64,000 nt of DNA, taken from the NCBI GenBank assembly GCA_947247005.1, contig OX365946.1, positions 7,386,453-7,450,452 on the forward strand. The letters run 5' to 3'. The notes beneath the pieces are model-generated. The model was not told where the DNA came from and did not search any database. It saw only the letters and a list, made by a program, of their open reading frames with translations. A program made the translations under genes and the position numbers. Shown piece by piece: positions 22,734 through 35,760 of the stretch (positions are counted from its first letter, which is position 1; each line of letters opens with the position of its first letter). This DNA is from Spisula solida (Eukaryota; Mollusca; Bivalvia; Venerida; Mactridae).

Positions 22734-23086
22734 TTAACGCAAGTGTCACTGTCTCGTCGTCATTTCCGGTGACTCTTTGTCGCAATGTTGACTTTCAGTC
22801 GCGTGTATAACATCCGGATATATCGAGTTTATCTCGCTGCTGAAAGTCAATAATTGGAATATATGGACCATGTGAATTTCACGTAGGCCCGTTAAAAATT
22901 GGGTAGCGGAAGGGATATCGAGGCTATATCCGGTCATTTCGGTAGAGACGCGTGTACATGTATTACGTAACTTATGCTATACTTGTGAGTTATTAACGCG
23001 CTTGAATAAAAGTTGAAGACGTAACGTTCTGGCTGTTTTACATTTAAAAAAAGTTGTGGCGAAAAAACAGCATGACTATGCATGTG
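22734..23086. other. Non-coding stretch
   Basis: No gene or repeat I can support between the MITE and the satellite array. Confidence 0.4.
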
Positions 23087-26000
23087 CGTGAAGTTAGCAG
23101 CCAGTTGCCAGTTGCCAGTAGCCGATTCAAAGTTTTGAATCGGGAATTGGCAAATGGCAGCTAACTTCACAACCTAGCTGACAATTCGAATTTTTCTATC
23201 GAATCGGCAACTGCGAAATTTTAAAATAGGATCGAATTGACAACTTCGAACTGGAAGCCAGCTGCCAATTTGATGTTCCTAGTGGACACGAATTGGCAAC
23301 TGGCAACTGGCAGCTAGCAGCCGATTTAAATTGTTCTCAAAAAATATTTTAACTCAGAAAAATCGAATTGGTAACTGGCAACTGGCAGTCAGCAGCCGAT
23401 TCAATTTTTTCTCAGAAAATCCGAATTGGCAACTGGCAGCCAGCAGCCGATTCAAATTTTTCTCAGAACATTAGAATTGGCAACTGGCAGCCAGCAGCCG
23501 ATTCAAAAAATTTTCTCAAAAGAATATTCTAACTCAGCAAAATCGAATTGGCAACTGGCAGCCAGTAGCCGATTAAAATTTTCTCAAAACAATATTTTAA
23601 CTCAGATAAATCGAATTGGCAACTGGCAACTGTCAGCCAGCAGCCGATTCAAGTTTTGCTCAAAAAATATCTTAACTCAAATAAATCGAATTGGCAACTG
23701 GCAACTGGCAGCCAGCAGCCGATTCAAAATTTTCTCAAAAAATATTTTAACTCCGAAAAATCGATTTGGCAACTGGCAACTGGCAGCCAGCAGCCGATTC
23801 AAATTTTTCTCAAAAAAATATTTTAACTCAGAAAAAAAATCGAATTGGCAACTGTCAGCCAGCAGCCGATTCAAATCTTTCTCAAATTTTTTTTTAACTC
23901 AAATAAATCGAATTGGCAACTGGCAACTGGCAGCCAGCAGCCGATTCAAATATTTCTCCAAAAAATATTTTAACTCGGCAAACTCAAATTGGCATCTGGC
24001 AACTGTCAGCCAGCAGCCGATTCAAATTTTTCTCAAAAAATATTTTAACTCAAATAAATCGAATTGGCCACTGGCAACTGGCAGCCAGCAGCCGATTCAA
24101 ATTTTTCTCAGAAAAATCGAATTGGCAACTGGCAACTGGCAGCCAGCAGCCGATTCAATTTTTTCTCCAAAAAACATTTTAACTCGGATAAATCGAATTG
24201 GCAACTGGCAACTGGCAGCCAGCAGCCGATTCAATTTTCTCTCAGAAAAATCGAATTGGCAACTGGCAACTGGCAGCCTGCAGCCGATTCAAATTTTTCT
24301 CAAAAAAATATTTTAAATCAGCAAAATCGAATTGGCAACTGGCAACTGGCAGCCAGCAGCCGATTCAAATTTTCTCAAAAAAATATTTTAACTCAGATAC
24401 ATCGAATTGGCAACTTGCAACTGGCAGCCAGCAGCCGATTCAAATTTTTCTAAAAAAAAATTAACTCAGATAAATCGAATTGGCAACTGGCAAGAGGCAG
24501 CCAGCAGCCAATTCAAATTTTTCTCAAAAAATATTTTAACTCAGATAAATCCAATTGGCAACTGGCAACTAGCAGCCGATTCAATTTTTTCTCAGAAAAC
24601 CCGAATTGGCAACTGGCAACTGGCAGCCAGCAGCCGATTCAAATTTTTCTCAAAACAATATTTGAACTCAGAAAAATCGAATTGGCAACTGGCAACTGGC
24701 AGCCAGCAGCCGATTCAAATTTTTCTCAAAACAATATTTGAACTCAGAAAAATCGAATTGGCAACTGGCAACTGGCAGCCAGCAGCCGATTCAAATTTTT
24801 CTCAAAAAAATATTTTAACTCAGCAAAATCGAATTGGCATCTGGCAACTGGCAGCCAGCAGCCGATTCAATTTTTTCTCCAAAATATCGAATTGGCAACT
24901 GGCAACTTGCAGCCAGCAGTCGATTCAATTTTTTCTCAGAAAAATCGAATTGGCAACTGGCAACTGGCAGCCAGCAGCCGATTCAAATTTTTCTCAAAAA
25001 ATATTTTTACTCAGTAAAATCGAATTGGCAACTGGCAACTGGCGGCCAGCAGCCGATTCAATTTTTTCTCAGAAAAATCGAATTGGCAACTGGCAACTTG
25101 CAGCCAGCAGCCGATTCAATTTTTTCTCAGAAAAATCGAATTGGCAACTGGCAACTGGCAGCCAGCAGCCGATTCAAATTTTTCTCAAAAAATATTTTTA
25201 CTCAGTAAAATCGAATTGGCAACTGGCAACTGGCAGTCAGCAGCCGATTCAATTTTTTCTGAAAAAAATATTTTAAATCAGCAAAATCGAATTGGCAACT
25301 TGCAACTGGTGCCAGCAGCCGATTCAAATTTTTCTCAAAAAATATTTTAACTCAGATAAATCGAATTGGCAACTGGCAGCCTGCAGCCGATTCAAATTTT
25401 TCTCAAAAAAATATTTTTAAATCAGCAAAATCGAATTGGCAACTGGCAACTGGCAGCCAGCAGCCAATTCAAATTTTCTCAAAAAAATATTTTAACTCAA
25501 ATAAATCGAATTGGCAACTTGCAACTGGCAGCCAGCAGCCGATTCAAATTTTTTTCAAAAAATATTTTAACTCAGATAAATCGAATTGGCAACTGGCAAC
25601 TGGCAGCCTGCAGCCGATTCAAATTTTTCTCAAAAAAATATTTTTAAATTAGCAAAATCGAATTGGCAACTGGCAACTGGCAGCCAGCAGCCAATTCAAA
25701 TTTTCTCAAAAAAAATTTAACTCAGATAAATCGAATTGGCAACTGGCAAGAGGCAGCCAGCAGCCGATTCAAATTTTTCTCAAAAAATATTTTAACTCAG
25801 ATAAATCGAATTGGCAACTGGCAACTGGCAGCCAGCAGCCGATTCAATTTTTTCTCAGAAAACCCGAATTGGCAACTGGCAACTGGCAGCCAGCAGCCGA
25901 TTCAAATTTTTCTCAAAACAATATTTGAACTCAGAGAAATCGAATTCGCAACTGGCAACTGGCAGCCAGCAGCCGATTCAAATTTTTCTCAAAACAATAT

Positions 26001-27640
26001 TTGAACTCAGAAAAATGGAATTGGCAACTGGCAACTGGCAGCCAGCAGCCGATTCAAATTTTTCTCAAAAAAATATTTTAACTCAGATAAATCGAATTGG
26101 CAACTGGCAACTGGCAGCCAGCAGCCGATTCAATTTTTTCTCAGAAAACCCGAATTGGCAAATGGCAACTGGCAACTGTCAGCCAGCAGCCGATTCAAAT
26201 TTTTCTCAAAAAATATTTTAACTCAAATAAATCGAATTGGGAACTGGCAACTGGCAGCCAGCAGCCGATTCAATTTTTTCTCAGAAAACCAGAATTGGCA
26301 AATGGCAACTGGCAGCCAGCAGCCGATTCAATTTTTTCTCAGAAAACCCGAATTGGCAACTGGCAACTGGCAGCAAGCAGCCGATTCAAATTTTTCTCAA
26401 AAAATATTTTAACTCAAATAAATCGAATTGGCACTGGCAACTGGCAGCCAGCAGCCGATTCAAATTTTTCTCAGAAAAATCGAATTTGCAACTGGCAACT
26501 GGCAGCCAGCAGCCGATTCAAATTTTTCTCAAAAAATAATTTTACTCAGTAAAATCGAATTGGCAACTGGCAAACTGGCAGCCAGCAGCCGATTCAAATT
26601 TTTCTCAAAAAATATTTTAACTCAGATAAATCGAATTGGCAACTGGCAACTGGCAGCCAGCAGCCGATTCAATTTTTTCTCAGAAAACTCGAATTGGCAA
26701 CTGGCAACTGGCAGCCAGCAGCCGATTCAAATTTTTCTCAAAACAATATTTGAACTCAGAAAAATCGAATTGGCAACTGGCAGCCTGCAGCCGATTCAAA
26801 TTTTTCTCAAAACAATATTTGAACTCAGAAAAATCGAATTGGCAACTGGCAACTGGCAGCCAGCAGCCGATTCAATTTTTTCTCAGAAAATTAGAATTGG
26901 CAACTGGCAGCCAGCAGCCGATTCAAATTTTTCTCAAAACAATATTTGAACTCAGAAAAATCGAATTGGCAACTGGCAACTGGCAGCCAGCAGCCGATTC
27001 AATTTTTTCTCAGAAAACCCGAATTGGCAACTGGCAACTGGCAGCCAGCAGCCGATTCAAATTTTTCTCAAAACAATATTTGAACTCAGAAAAATCGAAT
27101 TGGCAACTGGCAACTGGCAGCCAGCAGCCGATTCAATTTTTTCTCAGAAAACCCGAATTGGCAACTGGCAACTGGCAGCCAGCAGCCGAAACAAATTTTT
27201 CTCAAATAAATATTTTAACTCAGAAAAATCGAATTGGCAACTGGCAACTGGCAGCCAGCAGCCGATTCAATTTTTTCTCCAAAAAATCGAATTGGCAACT
27301 GGCAACTGGCAGCCAGCAGCCATTCAAATTTTTCTCAAAAAATATTTTAACTCAGATAAATCGAATTGGCAACTGGCAACTGGCAGCCAGCAGCCATTCA
27401 AATTTTTCTCAAAAAATATTTTAACTCAGATAAATCGAATTGGCAACTGGCAACTGGCAGCCAGCAGCCGATTCAAATTTTTCTCAAAAAATTGAATTGG
27501 CAACTGGCCATCGTTTCAAATTTTTCTTAAAGATCGAATTGACAATTGCCAACCGGCAGCCAGCAGCCGATTGAATTTTTTCCGTAGGATCGAATTGGCA
27601 ACTGCGACCCGGCAGCTAGCTGCCAATTCGAATTTCATGA
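23087..27640 (+). repeat. Large satellite array (58/75-base units)
   Basis: About 60 tandem units share a 38-base core, TTGGCAACTGGCAACTGGCA then GCCAGCAGCCGATTCAAA. The spacer is either TTTTTCTCAGAAAAATCGAA-like (unit of about 58) or carries an extra AATATTTTAACTCAG (unit of about 75). The two unit lengths alternate irregularly and runs of both repeat, suggesting higher-order units. The left edge is a 78-base palindrome (23091-23170) whose arm resembles the core. All open frames across the array (NWQLA and MATGNWQPAADS repeats) are artefacts of stop-free units. Confidence 0.95.
23091..23170. repeat. Palindrome at the satellite edge
   Basis: GTGAAGTTAGCAGCCAGTTG at one end pairs with CAAATGGCAGCTAACTTCAC at the other. 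The centre is GATTCAAAGTTTTGAATC. The same palindrome, inverted as a whole, lies at about 44345-44425 beside the second array. One arm contains the TTGCCAGTTGCC and GCCGATTCAAA words of the satellite core. Confidence 0.85.
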
Positions 27641-28539
27641 TAACTTGCTAACAGTAATCCGTTGGTTGTCGGTATGATATGTTACCACATTCTTCTTCAT
27701 CGCACGATATAGGTTGGACCTACTGTAAAAAAGGTTAAAATATTATAGTGTCACCATTGAAAGGGCCAGCCAATTTGACTGATAAGACACTTATATTTCG
27801 TGCGCACAGTACCTCCCGAACCCCTTCTCGTATTGCCGGGCGCCTGGTAGAGATGGGCCTACGGTAAACATTCTTTAACTATCTGGCGGCTCAATTAATC
27901 GACCGCATTAATTCAAACCCAGCTTTCGTAGGGATTCGATCCTTCGATCTCCCGCTTCCACGGCGGGCGCCCTAACCACTTACATAGGTAACAACCAACT
28001 TATTTTTGTGTGTTTATTAAAATATTCATGTTGTACGGATTAAACCCTTGACTTCTGTGCATTTTTGCGCACAATTATATTTGTTCTAAAACCGGTAAAA
28101 CCTATGTTTTGCAAGTAGCGCTCGTGCGAAATTAAAAATTGGAACGTTTGTATTGACAAATCGCAAGTTATATATAACCCTGTTAAAACTCATCAAATAA
28201 AAGCATACAAAGTAAGTTAACACATATAATATTTGCATGAAAGCAGTCGATCGGTAGAAACTGGAATTCTTCGAATGTGATTGTGTCGTACTGCTGTCGC
28301 CATGCAATTCCGTTGCTACTATTCTACAATGACAAGGCTAAAATAGCGATATAATGTCACTGGGACGATAAAGGGTTTGCCCTCACAAAGGGAGACCCCG
28401 AATATAACTCGTAGACAAGGCGGAACTATGCGCATGCACAATCGCAGGAATCGGTTCCGGTCAGCCACAACCACAGCTAGGATGATGATACGAGTACAAT
28501 GCCGAGTAAATTGACAAATTACTTGAAAAATATAACTCT
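27641..28539. other. Non-coding stretch with a SINE head
   Basis: Contains the tRNA-like segment described at 27740-27995. The frame at 28086-28307 has no recognisable domain. No other feature supported. Confidence 0.45.
27740..27995 (-). mobile_element. tRNA-headed SINE, minus strand
   Basis: At 27925-27995 the minus strand shows TAAGTGGTTAGGGCG, a perfect anticodon-type stem (CCCGC...GCGGG) and a B box GGATCGAATCCC. The loop has G where U33 is required and the acceptor arm does not close, so it is not a functional tRNA. About 180 bases downstream on the minus strand may be its body. Confidence 0.5.
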
Positions 28540-29639
28540 GGGCTGGTATTCACAAAGCTTCTTATAGTCTAGCATCTAGAGTTTTTAGTGTGAAAAAAAG
28601 GTCCAGAGCGTTTCTCAGTTTATTCGTGTAGAGGGATGCTTGAAGTTTAATTTTAGCGAGGGTGGACATCTGAGATCCTGTAGGTTACCATGGAAACCAT
28701 GATGGCGTCAAAATTTCCCGCCAATTTTTTAGTACACACTCCGTCTTAATCTAACCTTTCTAACTAGTATGTACAAACACATATCAATTTTATTATGTGT
28801 AATATTTAAAGTACCGGTATAGAGCTCAGAAATGATATGTGGGTCAAGGTCATTTAATGTCAAGGTCAAGGTCATTTAGAGGTCAAAAGACCTAAAAATG
28901 GGTAAAAAATGTGTTTATACCCCAAATAGTAATCATTCATATGCGCAATTTTGTCCATATACTTCATTAATTCATTTCAACATCGCCTGTTATCAGTTGC
29001 ACTTACAATAAAATTTATTTCGTGTTGACATGGCGAATAATAATGAAAAAAGGAGGAATTTCGTAACCCCACCCCAATTGAAATTGTCCATATATTTTGA
29101 TAATCATGACAAAACTGTATGCATTGCATTTGCTTCACCAAGTGTAAAAGTGCAAAATGTGCATACATACTACTGTATGTGCAACCTTATTACACAATGA
29201 TACCTAGCTTAGCATTTAAATTGATATGTTGACCAATGTCACAAAGGTGAAGGTCATTACAAGGTTAAAGTTCAAGACAATTATTCCAGTCACATTTTTA
29301 TGTTGTTAAAAGTGCAATAGCTTTGGGTTTTTTGCTTCAGCGAAGAGTATTTCCTCCAATCATGTGTTGATTTTGTTTATTTATGTAGGCAGGTGTTTGA
29401 AGTTTAATACTAGAGAGGGTGGATAGCTGAAATAAAGTCAGTTACCATGGAAACCAAGATGGCGGCCAATATTACAGCTCATAACCAGTCCAAATTTCAT
29501 AGTCCAAGCCGAAACCCCGAAAAATTGATCTAACCCTTTCATTGTTTTTTCTTTAATGATTTTAGTAGACAAGACCGTTAAAATGGAACTTCTGACGGGT
29601 GCCATTTTGTCACCACTGAGAATTTTGAGAAAAATTCGG

Positions 29640-30060
29640 TAAAACGTTCCAAAATATAAACGAAACTGCGAATTTCTGGAATCGGTGATCTACAATGTCA
29701 TTTTCAATCAGATTTTGTAACAAATCACACTAAAATGTAATTATCAAGTTTCAGTTGAAGACTGTAAAATTTTAGTGTCTTGTATTTATGGAAAAGGAGT
29801 TATTTTTGGGGTTAAAACATTAAAAACTGCACATAAAAATGCGAATTGTTGGAATAAGTCGTCTATAACGTCATTGACCATTTAATTTGATAAATAATCG
29901 CTGTGATAGTTTCATAGTGACTTGCGATTAAGATATTAAGCATCTTAAGCTAGATATTTTTTGGGTAAAACATCGAAAATTGTAGTTTTTGGAATCGGTA
30001 GACTATGCACAATGACATCGATCATTTTATTTGGTGATTTAATATGTCAATGTAAATGGT
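29640..30060 (+). repeat. Diverged tandem units inside the left arm
   Basis: A block reading GGAATCGGTGATCTACAATG, GGAATAAGTCGTCTATAACG and GGAATCGGTAGACTATGCAC recurs at intervals of about 150-170 bases. Each copy is followed by ATTTGRT-type text and a TTTTTGGGGTTAAAACAT-like segment. The first two units are mirrored in the right arm. Confidence 0.6.
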
Positions 30061-30119
30061 ATAAAACTATAAATAACCCTGCAGTTTAGATATCAAACAT
30101 CCTAAGATAGGCTATTGTG

Positions 30120-32850
30120 CAAAATGTGACTATTTGGGATGAAACTAAAAATATATACATGTTTTGAGTTGGTTAAAGCAATAACAGTACCAGGCAGAAG
30201 TTTGTATCATAAACAACTTGGAATACACCTTGTATACCAGGTAGTGTATTGTCACCCTTATATACATGTAGAACCAGGAATACCTTCCATAACAGTCTTA
30301 GGGACCATAAAGAGTACAATATGGCTCTCCCATGCAGTGTTTAATATCCTAATAGTCTGGAATGACAATGGCAGTCCCTATAAAACAAGGGATAACTCAG
30401 TCAGGTAGAGTCAGAACGTCCCCATAGATCCAGGCATATCTGTTTCCAGCAGTACAGTATAAGGTTACGCATACGGTCACACCCCTGGCATTATTGTAGG
30501 CAACGGCTATTTATAGAATTGTTTTTCTTGTCGAGTACTAGTGGGTCATACATAGCAATGGCACTACCCTAGGATGTACACCCACAGAGCAACAACGAGT
30601 AGTTGCAAACTGTGTTGGGTACCATATAAAGCCATGAATGGCTGTTTCAGGCCATGCATGTGACAAAATGGAGCAATGAATAGTTACTCCATACCTTGTT
30701 TGATACTCTTTAGATTTACAGATGGCTGAATCCAGCAGTATTATGTATTAAGTGAATTCAGGAATGATTCTGTCAGGCATTTATTAACAAGGGAAGACTT
30801 TAAAAGTAATTTAGAATCAATCAACGTTTACAGCAGCATTAGGGTACCAATGTATGTCATACATAGCTTACAGTGATTGCTCGCCTATAGAGCTAAGCAA
30901 GGATATGTTACATATATTACATAGAACAAGAAGGGCAGTCAGGACTGTGCATTGTTGAGTACCATATAAAGTCAGTTTTTGATATCTATCTAAAGCATAT
31001 GTTTCACTGAACATTTTTTTTCTCGGCGATGTACTCTCGATGGACATTAATGAGCTTCGCGAGGCAACTGAACCGGTTTCTCGTGGTCTAGGTGTAGCTT
31101 TGGGGAAGTCATGGGACAATTTGTGATATCGGGAGGGTTCGTGATCAATCGTGAGAAAACGGGATATCTTCCCGACGTTATGCGTCTGTCCCACTGCCTC
31201 GGACATGTACTCCTGATGGTAATTTGGTGCTTCGAAAGGCGTCGGGAACATGTTCCCTGATGTCTCAGGGAAGCTCCCCACTTAAGTGTCAGGAACCTTA
31301 GACAACATTTCGGTGTCTCATTCGAGGTCTCGAGAGTTATTCTCCGAATGTTCGCTAATACTTATCGGGGACGATTCGTGTGGTACCAGTAGGCATCATG
31401 AGAACTTGATTGATTGAACACATTGGTCCTACTGCCAAGGGAATGTACTCCCAAAATTAATCGGGAGTTTGGGGCGTCGGAGAAAGGTTGAATGTGCAAA
31501 ATCACCGGGGGCCATCACGAGAAACTATATGTAATTCTTCCTCGTGGATGAGGAATTCCTCAGTGGGACATAGGCTTGATCGAGCAATATAAATTATAGC
31601 GAAAATGCATGTGCCAGAAAGTGTCAGGTGGCAAATGAGGTTCAGGGAATAGTTTATTAGTTCGATTTTGAAGCAAATTCTTAATAATAATATTTAATCT
31701 CACTCAGGGCCAAATACTTGGTGTTTCCGTCACCCCAAGGGTATGAGAGAGAAACTAGTAAGGATCTTACTACATTGTCGTTGCATTTTGATTCGTTTTT
31801 TGGTATGACCCGGTCTGGCAGATCGAACCAGGTTCACTCCGCACTCGAAGCGGCCGCTCAACCGCTAGACCATCGAGGTATGACTGTTCTAAGCAGTACA
31901 TAGTATCTATAGCGCATGGAACGACTGTGTTATGCATTGCTGGGTATTATATAAAGCCAGAAATAGGAAAGACAATTTTAGGTACCACAATCGGTGTCGA
32001 AATTGCTGTGTCTGGCAGTGAAAGGTATGTACTCATAGGACAAAGAATGGTTGGTCTCATTGGTAGTGTTCGTACCATACAGGGCCTAGCAAGTTTGTCC
32101 TCAGGGGTTGAACACGTACATTTGCAGTACAACATTTCTGTGTCCCAAATAGCATGCACATTTATAGTGTTCCGAGTACCTGGGTAGTCGATCGGAAGAA
32201 TGACCCGAGTAACCGAGTACCGATTATAGTACTCGTTGCCATCTCTAGTTCCACTAGCTTCTGAATCATATGGAATCCCAATTACTCAAAGGCCACATAT
32301 GTGATGCCTGTATTTGGTTCTAATATGTATTTTATATCGCTGGCTTATAATTAGATGGTCGTATGTACAAAATCAATATTCTGAGAAAACATGACATAAC
32401 TGTCTGAAAATTACTCTTTACTTTTGGAAAAACAAGCTTTTTGAACTTTTCGTGAAAATAGGCTCATAAGAAGCGCATTGAGATGCAGATGTCAAATATG
32501 CATGATTCTTATAAGGTCGACCTCCTAATTCTAAGCCAGCGATATGATCCAAATATAAGACCGGAATGGCTTTATGTTTATATTCAAAACGTCACACTTA
32601 TCATATATTTAGTGATGTTGACCCCCAATATATCGCATTTAGCTCAAAGCATGGTTTTAGATAAAGGATAACTTGAACTACTGATGATATGGCAATATTT
32701 TAGTCTTACAGTAATTACTACCAGGTAAAATTATTTATGAGAGTGTAGTAGATCGATTCACAAAAAAAGCTAACCTTTCATTTCAATTTTGAATGTTTTA
32801 TCCTAAAATAACAGATACCCCGAACATATCACATTTTTTTACCATAGCCT
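30120..32850. other. Spacer of the inverted repeat
   Basis: No gene supported. The phrase GGGTACCATATAAAGCCA or a close variant occurs near 30618, 30956 and 31947, so the spacer is itself built of diverged repeats. The segment 31000-31560 is less AT-rich and has recurring TGTACTC words. The minus frame at 30868-31281 (137 codons) shows no domain. A tRNA-like segment lies at 31803-31886. Confidence 0.45.
31803..31886 (-). mobile_element. tRNA-like SINE head
   Basis: Minus strand: CCTCGATGGTCTAGCGGTTG (A box) and CTGGTTCGATCTGCCAG (T arm with B box). The anticodon loop is too short for a tRNA. Probably a SINE head within the inverted-repeat spacer. Confidence 0.5.
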
Positions 32851-35479
32851 AGCTGAAGATGTTTGATATCTTAATCGCAAGTCACTATGAAACTACCACA
32901 GTGATTATTTATCAAATTAAATGGCTAATGACGTTATAGACTACTTATTCCGAAAATTCGCACTTTTAGATGCAGTTTTTAATGTTTTAACCCAAAAATA
33001 ACCCCTTTTGCATAAAAACACTAAAAATTTACAGTCTTCAACTGAAACTTAATAATTACATTTTAGTGTGATTTATTACGAATTATGATGGAAAACGGCA
33101 TTTAAGTTCACCGATTCCAGAAATTCGCAGTTAAACTTTATATTTTGGAACGTTTTACCCCAATTTTCTTAAAATTCTCAATGGTGACAAAATGTCACCC
33201 GTCAGAAGTTCCATTGCAACGGTCTTGTCTACTGAAATTATTAAAGAAAAAACAATGAAAGGTTAGATCAATTTTGTGGATTTTCGGCCAGGACTATGAA
33301 ATTTGGACTGGTTATGAGCTGTAATATTGGCCGCCATCTTGGTTTCCATGGTAACTGACTTTATTTCAGCTATCCACCCTCTCTAGTATTAAACTTCAAA
33401 CACCTGCCTACATAAATAAACAAAATCAACACATGATTTGAGGAAATACTCCTCGCTGAAGCAAAAGAAACCAAAGCTATTGCACTTTTAACAACATAAA
33501 AATGTGACTTGAACAATTGTCTTGAACTTTCACCTTGTAATGACCTTCACCTTCGTGACATTGGTCAACATATCAAATCGAATGCTGAGCCAGGTATCAT
33601 TGTGTAATAAGGTTGCACATACAGTAGTATGTATGCACATTTTGCACTTTTACACTTGGTGAAGCAAATGCAATGCAAACAGTTTTGTCATGATTATCAA
33701 AATATATGGACAATTTCAATTGGGGTGGGGTTACGAAATTCCTCCTTATTTCAATATTATTCGCCATGTCAACACGAAATAAATTTTATTGTAAGTGCAA
33801 CTGATAACAGGCGATGTTGAAATAAACTAATGAAGTATATGGACAAAATTGCGCATATGAATGATAACTATTTGGGGTATAAACACATTTTTTACCCATT
33901 TTTAGGTCTTTTGACCTCTAAATGACCTTGACCTTGACATTAAATGACCTTGACCCACATATCATTTCTGAGCTCTATACCGGTACTTTAAATATTACAC
34001 ATAATAAAATTGATATGTGTTTGTACATACTAGTTAGAAAGGTTAGATTAAGACGGAGTGTGTACTAAAAAATTGGCGGGAAATTTTGACGCCATCATGG
34101 TTTCCATGGTAACCTACAGGATCTCAGATGTCCACCCTCGCTAAAATTAAACTTCAAGCATCCCTCTACACGAATAAACTGAGAAACGCTCTGGACCTTT
34201 TTTTCACACTAAAAACTCTAGATGCTAGACTATTAGATATTTTCGTAAGATTTTCCTATCTGATAAGAAATTATTTTAGCTAAGAATAAAATTTATTTTT
34301 GTCTTAAGTTGTATTCAAGAAGCATCTTAGAAATATCTTAGCTAAAATATAATCCTAAATCTAAGAAATATTTTAAAGTGGTTGCTATGTAAAACGGGAT
34401 TTTCTCGCTCTAAAAATAGTAACGGAAATGAGGACTCCTTCCTAGGGAGGGATTAGTCCTCGATCATTTTCGAACCGCTTTTATTATCATTTGAAATCAT
34501 GCATGTATATAATAAAATTAGTTGGGTTTCATGAATATTAATTTGTGAAATGTAAAACTGGGTGTCTATTATAAATAATAATTATATTCACGTACAGTAC
34601 ATTCTGTTTGAATTACGTGTTTGAAGAGTTGTGTGTATAAAATACATGTAGTTTGTTTTTACTGAAGTCATGCGTGGATCCGGAGGGTTCCGAACCCCCG
34701 TGGAATTTTGGCAAAACATGTTGTTATCTTGTGTATCTTGTATATATCTTGTCAGGGTGCTTAGAGTGTAATTACGGCACCGCTCTAAGAAAAATAGTAG
34801 CTGATAGACCCACTGAGAAAAATGTTAGTCGAATATCTTACAAAGTTACTTATGCACCAGTCAATATTATGCCCGCCCCCGGGGTAATTAGACAAACGAA
34901 TCTTCCCGACAGTCGGAAATTTGATAACCTTATCGACTCCGAGTCCCGTGAAACATACTTTGGTCCGGGAATGTTGACATCACGAAAGGCTACATCGATA
35001 GGCCTACTTTTATACGTGTTTTTATTAAAGTACCTGGATGAAAAACTATGCCCCACGGTGGGGATTTAGACAGTGAGCATTGTCTCCAGGGTGGGGATTC
35101 ATACATCAAAAAATCGAAAATGTCTAATTCCCCCTGGGTCGCCCACCGCCTCCACTCAGAGATACGAATAATGAATCACTGTTCTGATTTCTTATATAAT
35201 GTACAGATGCTATATGCAGTTGTATTGTAGATGTCAGCCAATAATAGTTGTAAGTTTTTACGTACATCCTATGTGGGATCTCTTCTTAAATGTTATTGTT
35301 AATGTAAGGAACAAGTATCTAGAAGGAAGAGGTTAAAGCCGTTTTGCGAGTATTTTAAGCTGTATAAGGTATAAATGAGACAGTCATAACTCTCTACAAA
35401 AGTTTAACTCCCTTTCACAATTGTCGTAGGAATTTCTACATCTCCCGACGCTTCCGAATCTACATCGAAATTCATCGGC

Positions 35480-35760
35480 ATATGTCTTGAAATTGTAATT
35501 TTGTGGTGCGGTCACAATAGTCGTACATCGGACGCACGACGGCTCTGCGTTGACACACAGCATCCCTACGATGAACAGTTGTCGAACGCCATATTTTTAC
35601 GAGTGTCGTGCAAACGTCGTACGTGCGTCGTGCGATTGTCGTACGATAATGAATGTCCGCAAGAATGCCGTGCGAATGACATGCGACAATCGCACGACCA
35701 TCGCACGTCCATCGTTCGTCCATTACATGTCCATCGCACGTTCCGTTTCCTGGTTCAATA
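35480..35760. repeat. CG-rich TCGTRCG hairpin cluster
   Basis: TCGTGCGATTGTCGTAC at about 35628-35644 pairs with CATGCGACAATCGCACGA at about 35680-35697. TCGTACG/TCGCACG words are scattered on both sides. CpG content is far above the surrounding sequence. Possibly a decayed palindromic element. Confidence 0.6.

Larger units (their letters stand above)
28566..34232. repeat. Large inverted repeat, arms about 1.4 kb
   Basis: The left arm (28566 to about 29975) is mirrored by the right arm (about 32850-34232). The outer parts are nearly identical, including ATGGTTTCCATGGTAACCTA and the paired AAGGTCA-type runs, while the inner parts are more diverged. The spacer is about 2.9 kb. The 63-codon frames at 28977-29168 (-) and 33629-33820 (+) are the same sequence in the two arms and carry no known motif. 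An intact transcript across it would form a very long hairpin. Confidence 0.9.

Noticed and set aside
23426..27495. Long frames rich in NWQLATGSQQPIQ and MATGNWQPAADS repeats, up to nearly 300 codons
   Set aside because: They are translations of the satellite unit in all three phases. The repeat lacks stops over long runs, and there is no splice, start or poly(A) context.
23087..27640. CRISPR-like array
   Set aside because: Repeats and spacers are both conserved, units vary in length, the host is animal, and no cas genes are present. It is a satellite.
23087..27640. Helitron end with hairpin
   Set aside because: No TC start, no CTRR end and no A/T insertion context were seen. The edge palindrome alone does not make a Helitron.
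30868..31281. 137-codon minus frame in the inverted-repeat spacer
   Set aside because: No recognisable domain, it lies within diverged repeats, and there is no poly(A) or splice support.
28977..33820. Matching 63-codon frames at 28977-29168 (-) and 33629-33820 (+)
   Set aside because: Their similarity is explained by the inverted repeat; conservation is not evidence of coding here.
34653..35069. 138-codon plus frame
   Set aside because: No motif, doubtful start, surrounded by repeats, and codon pattern not convincing.
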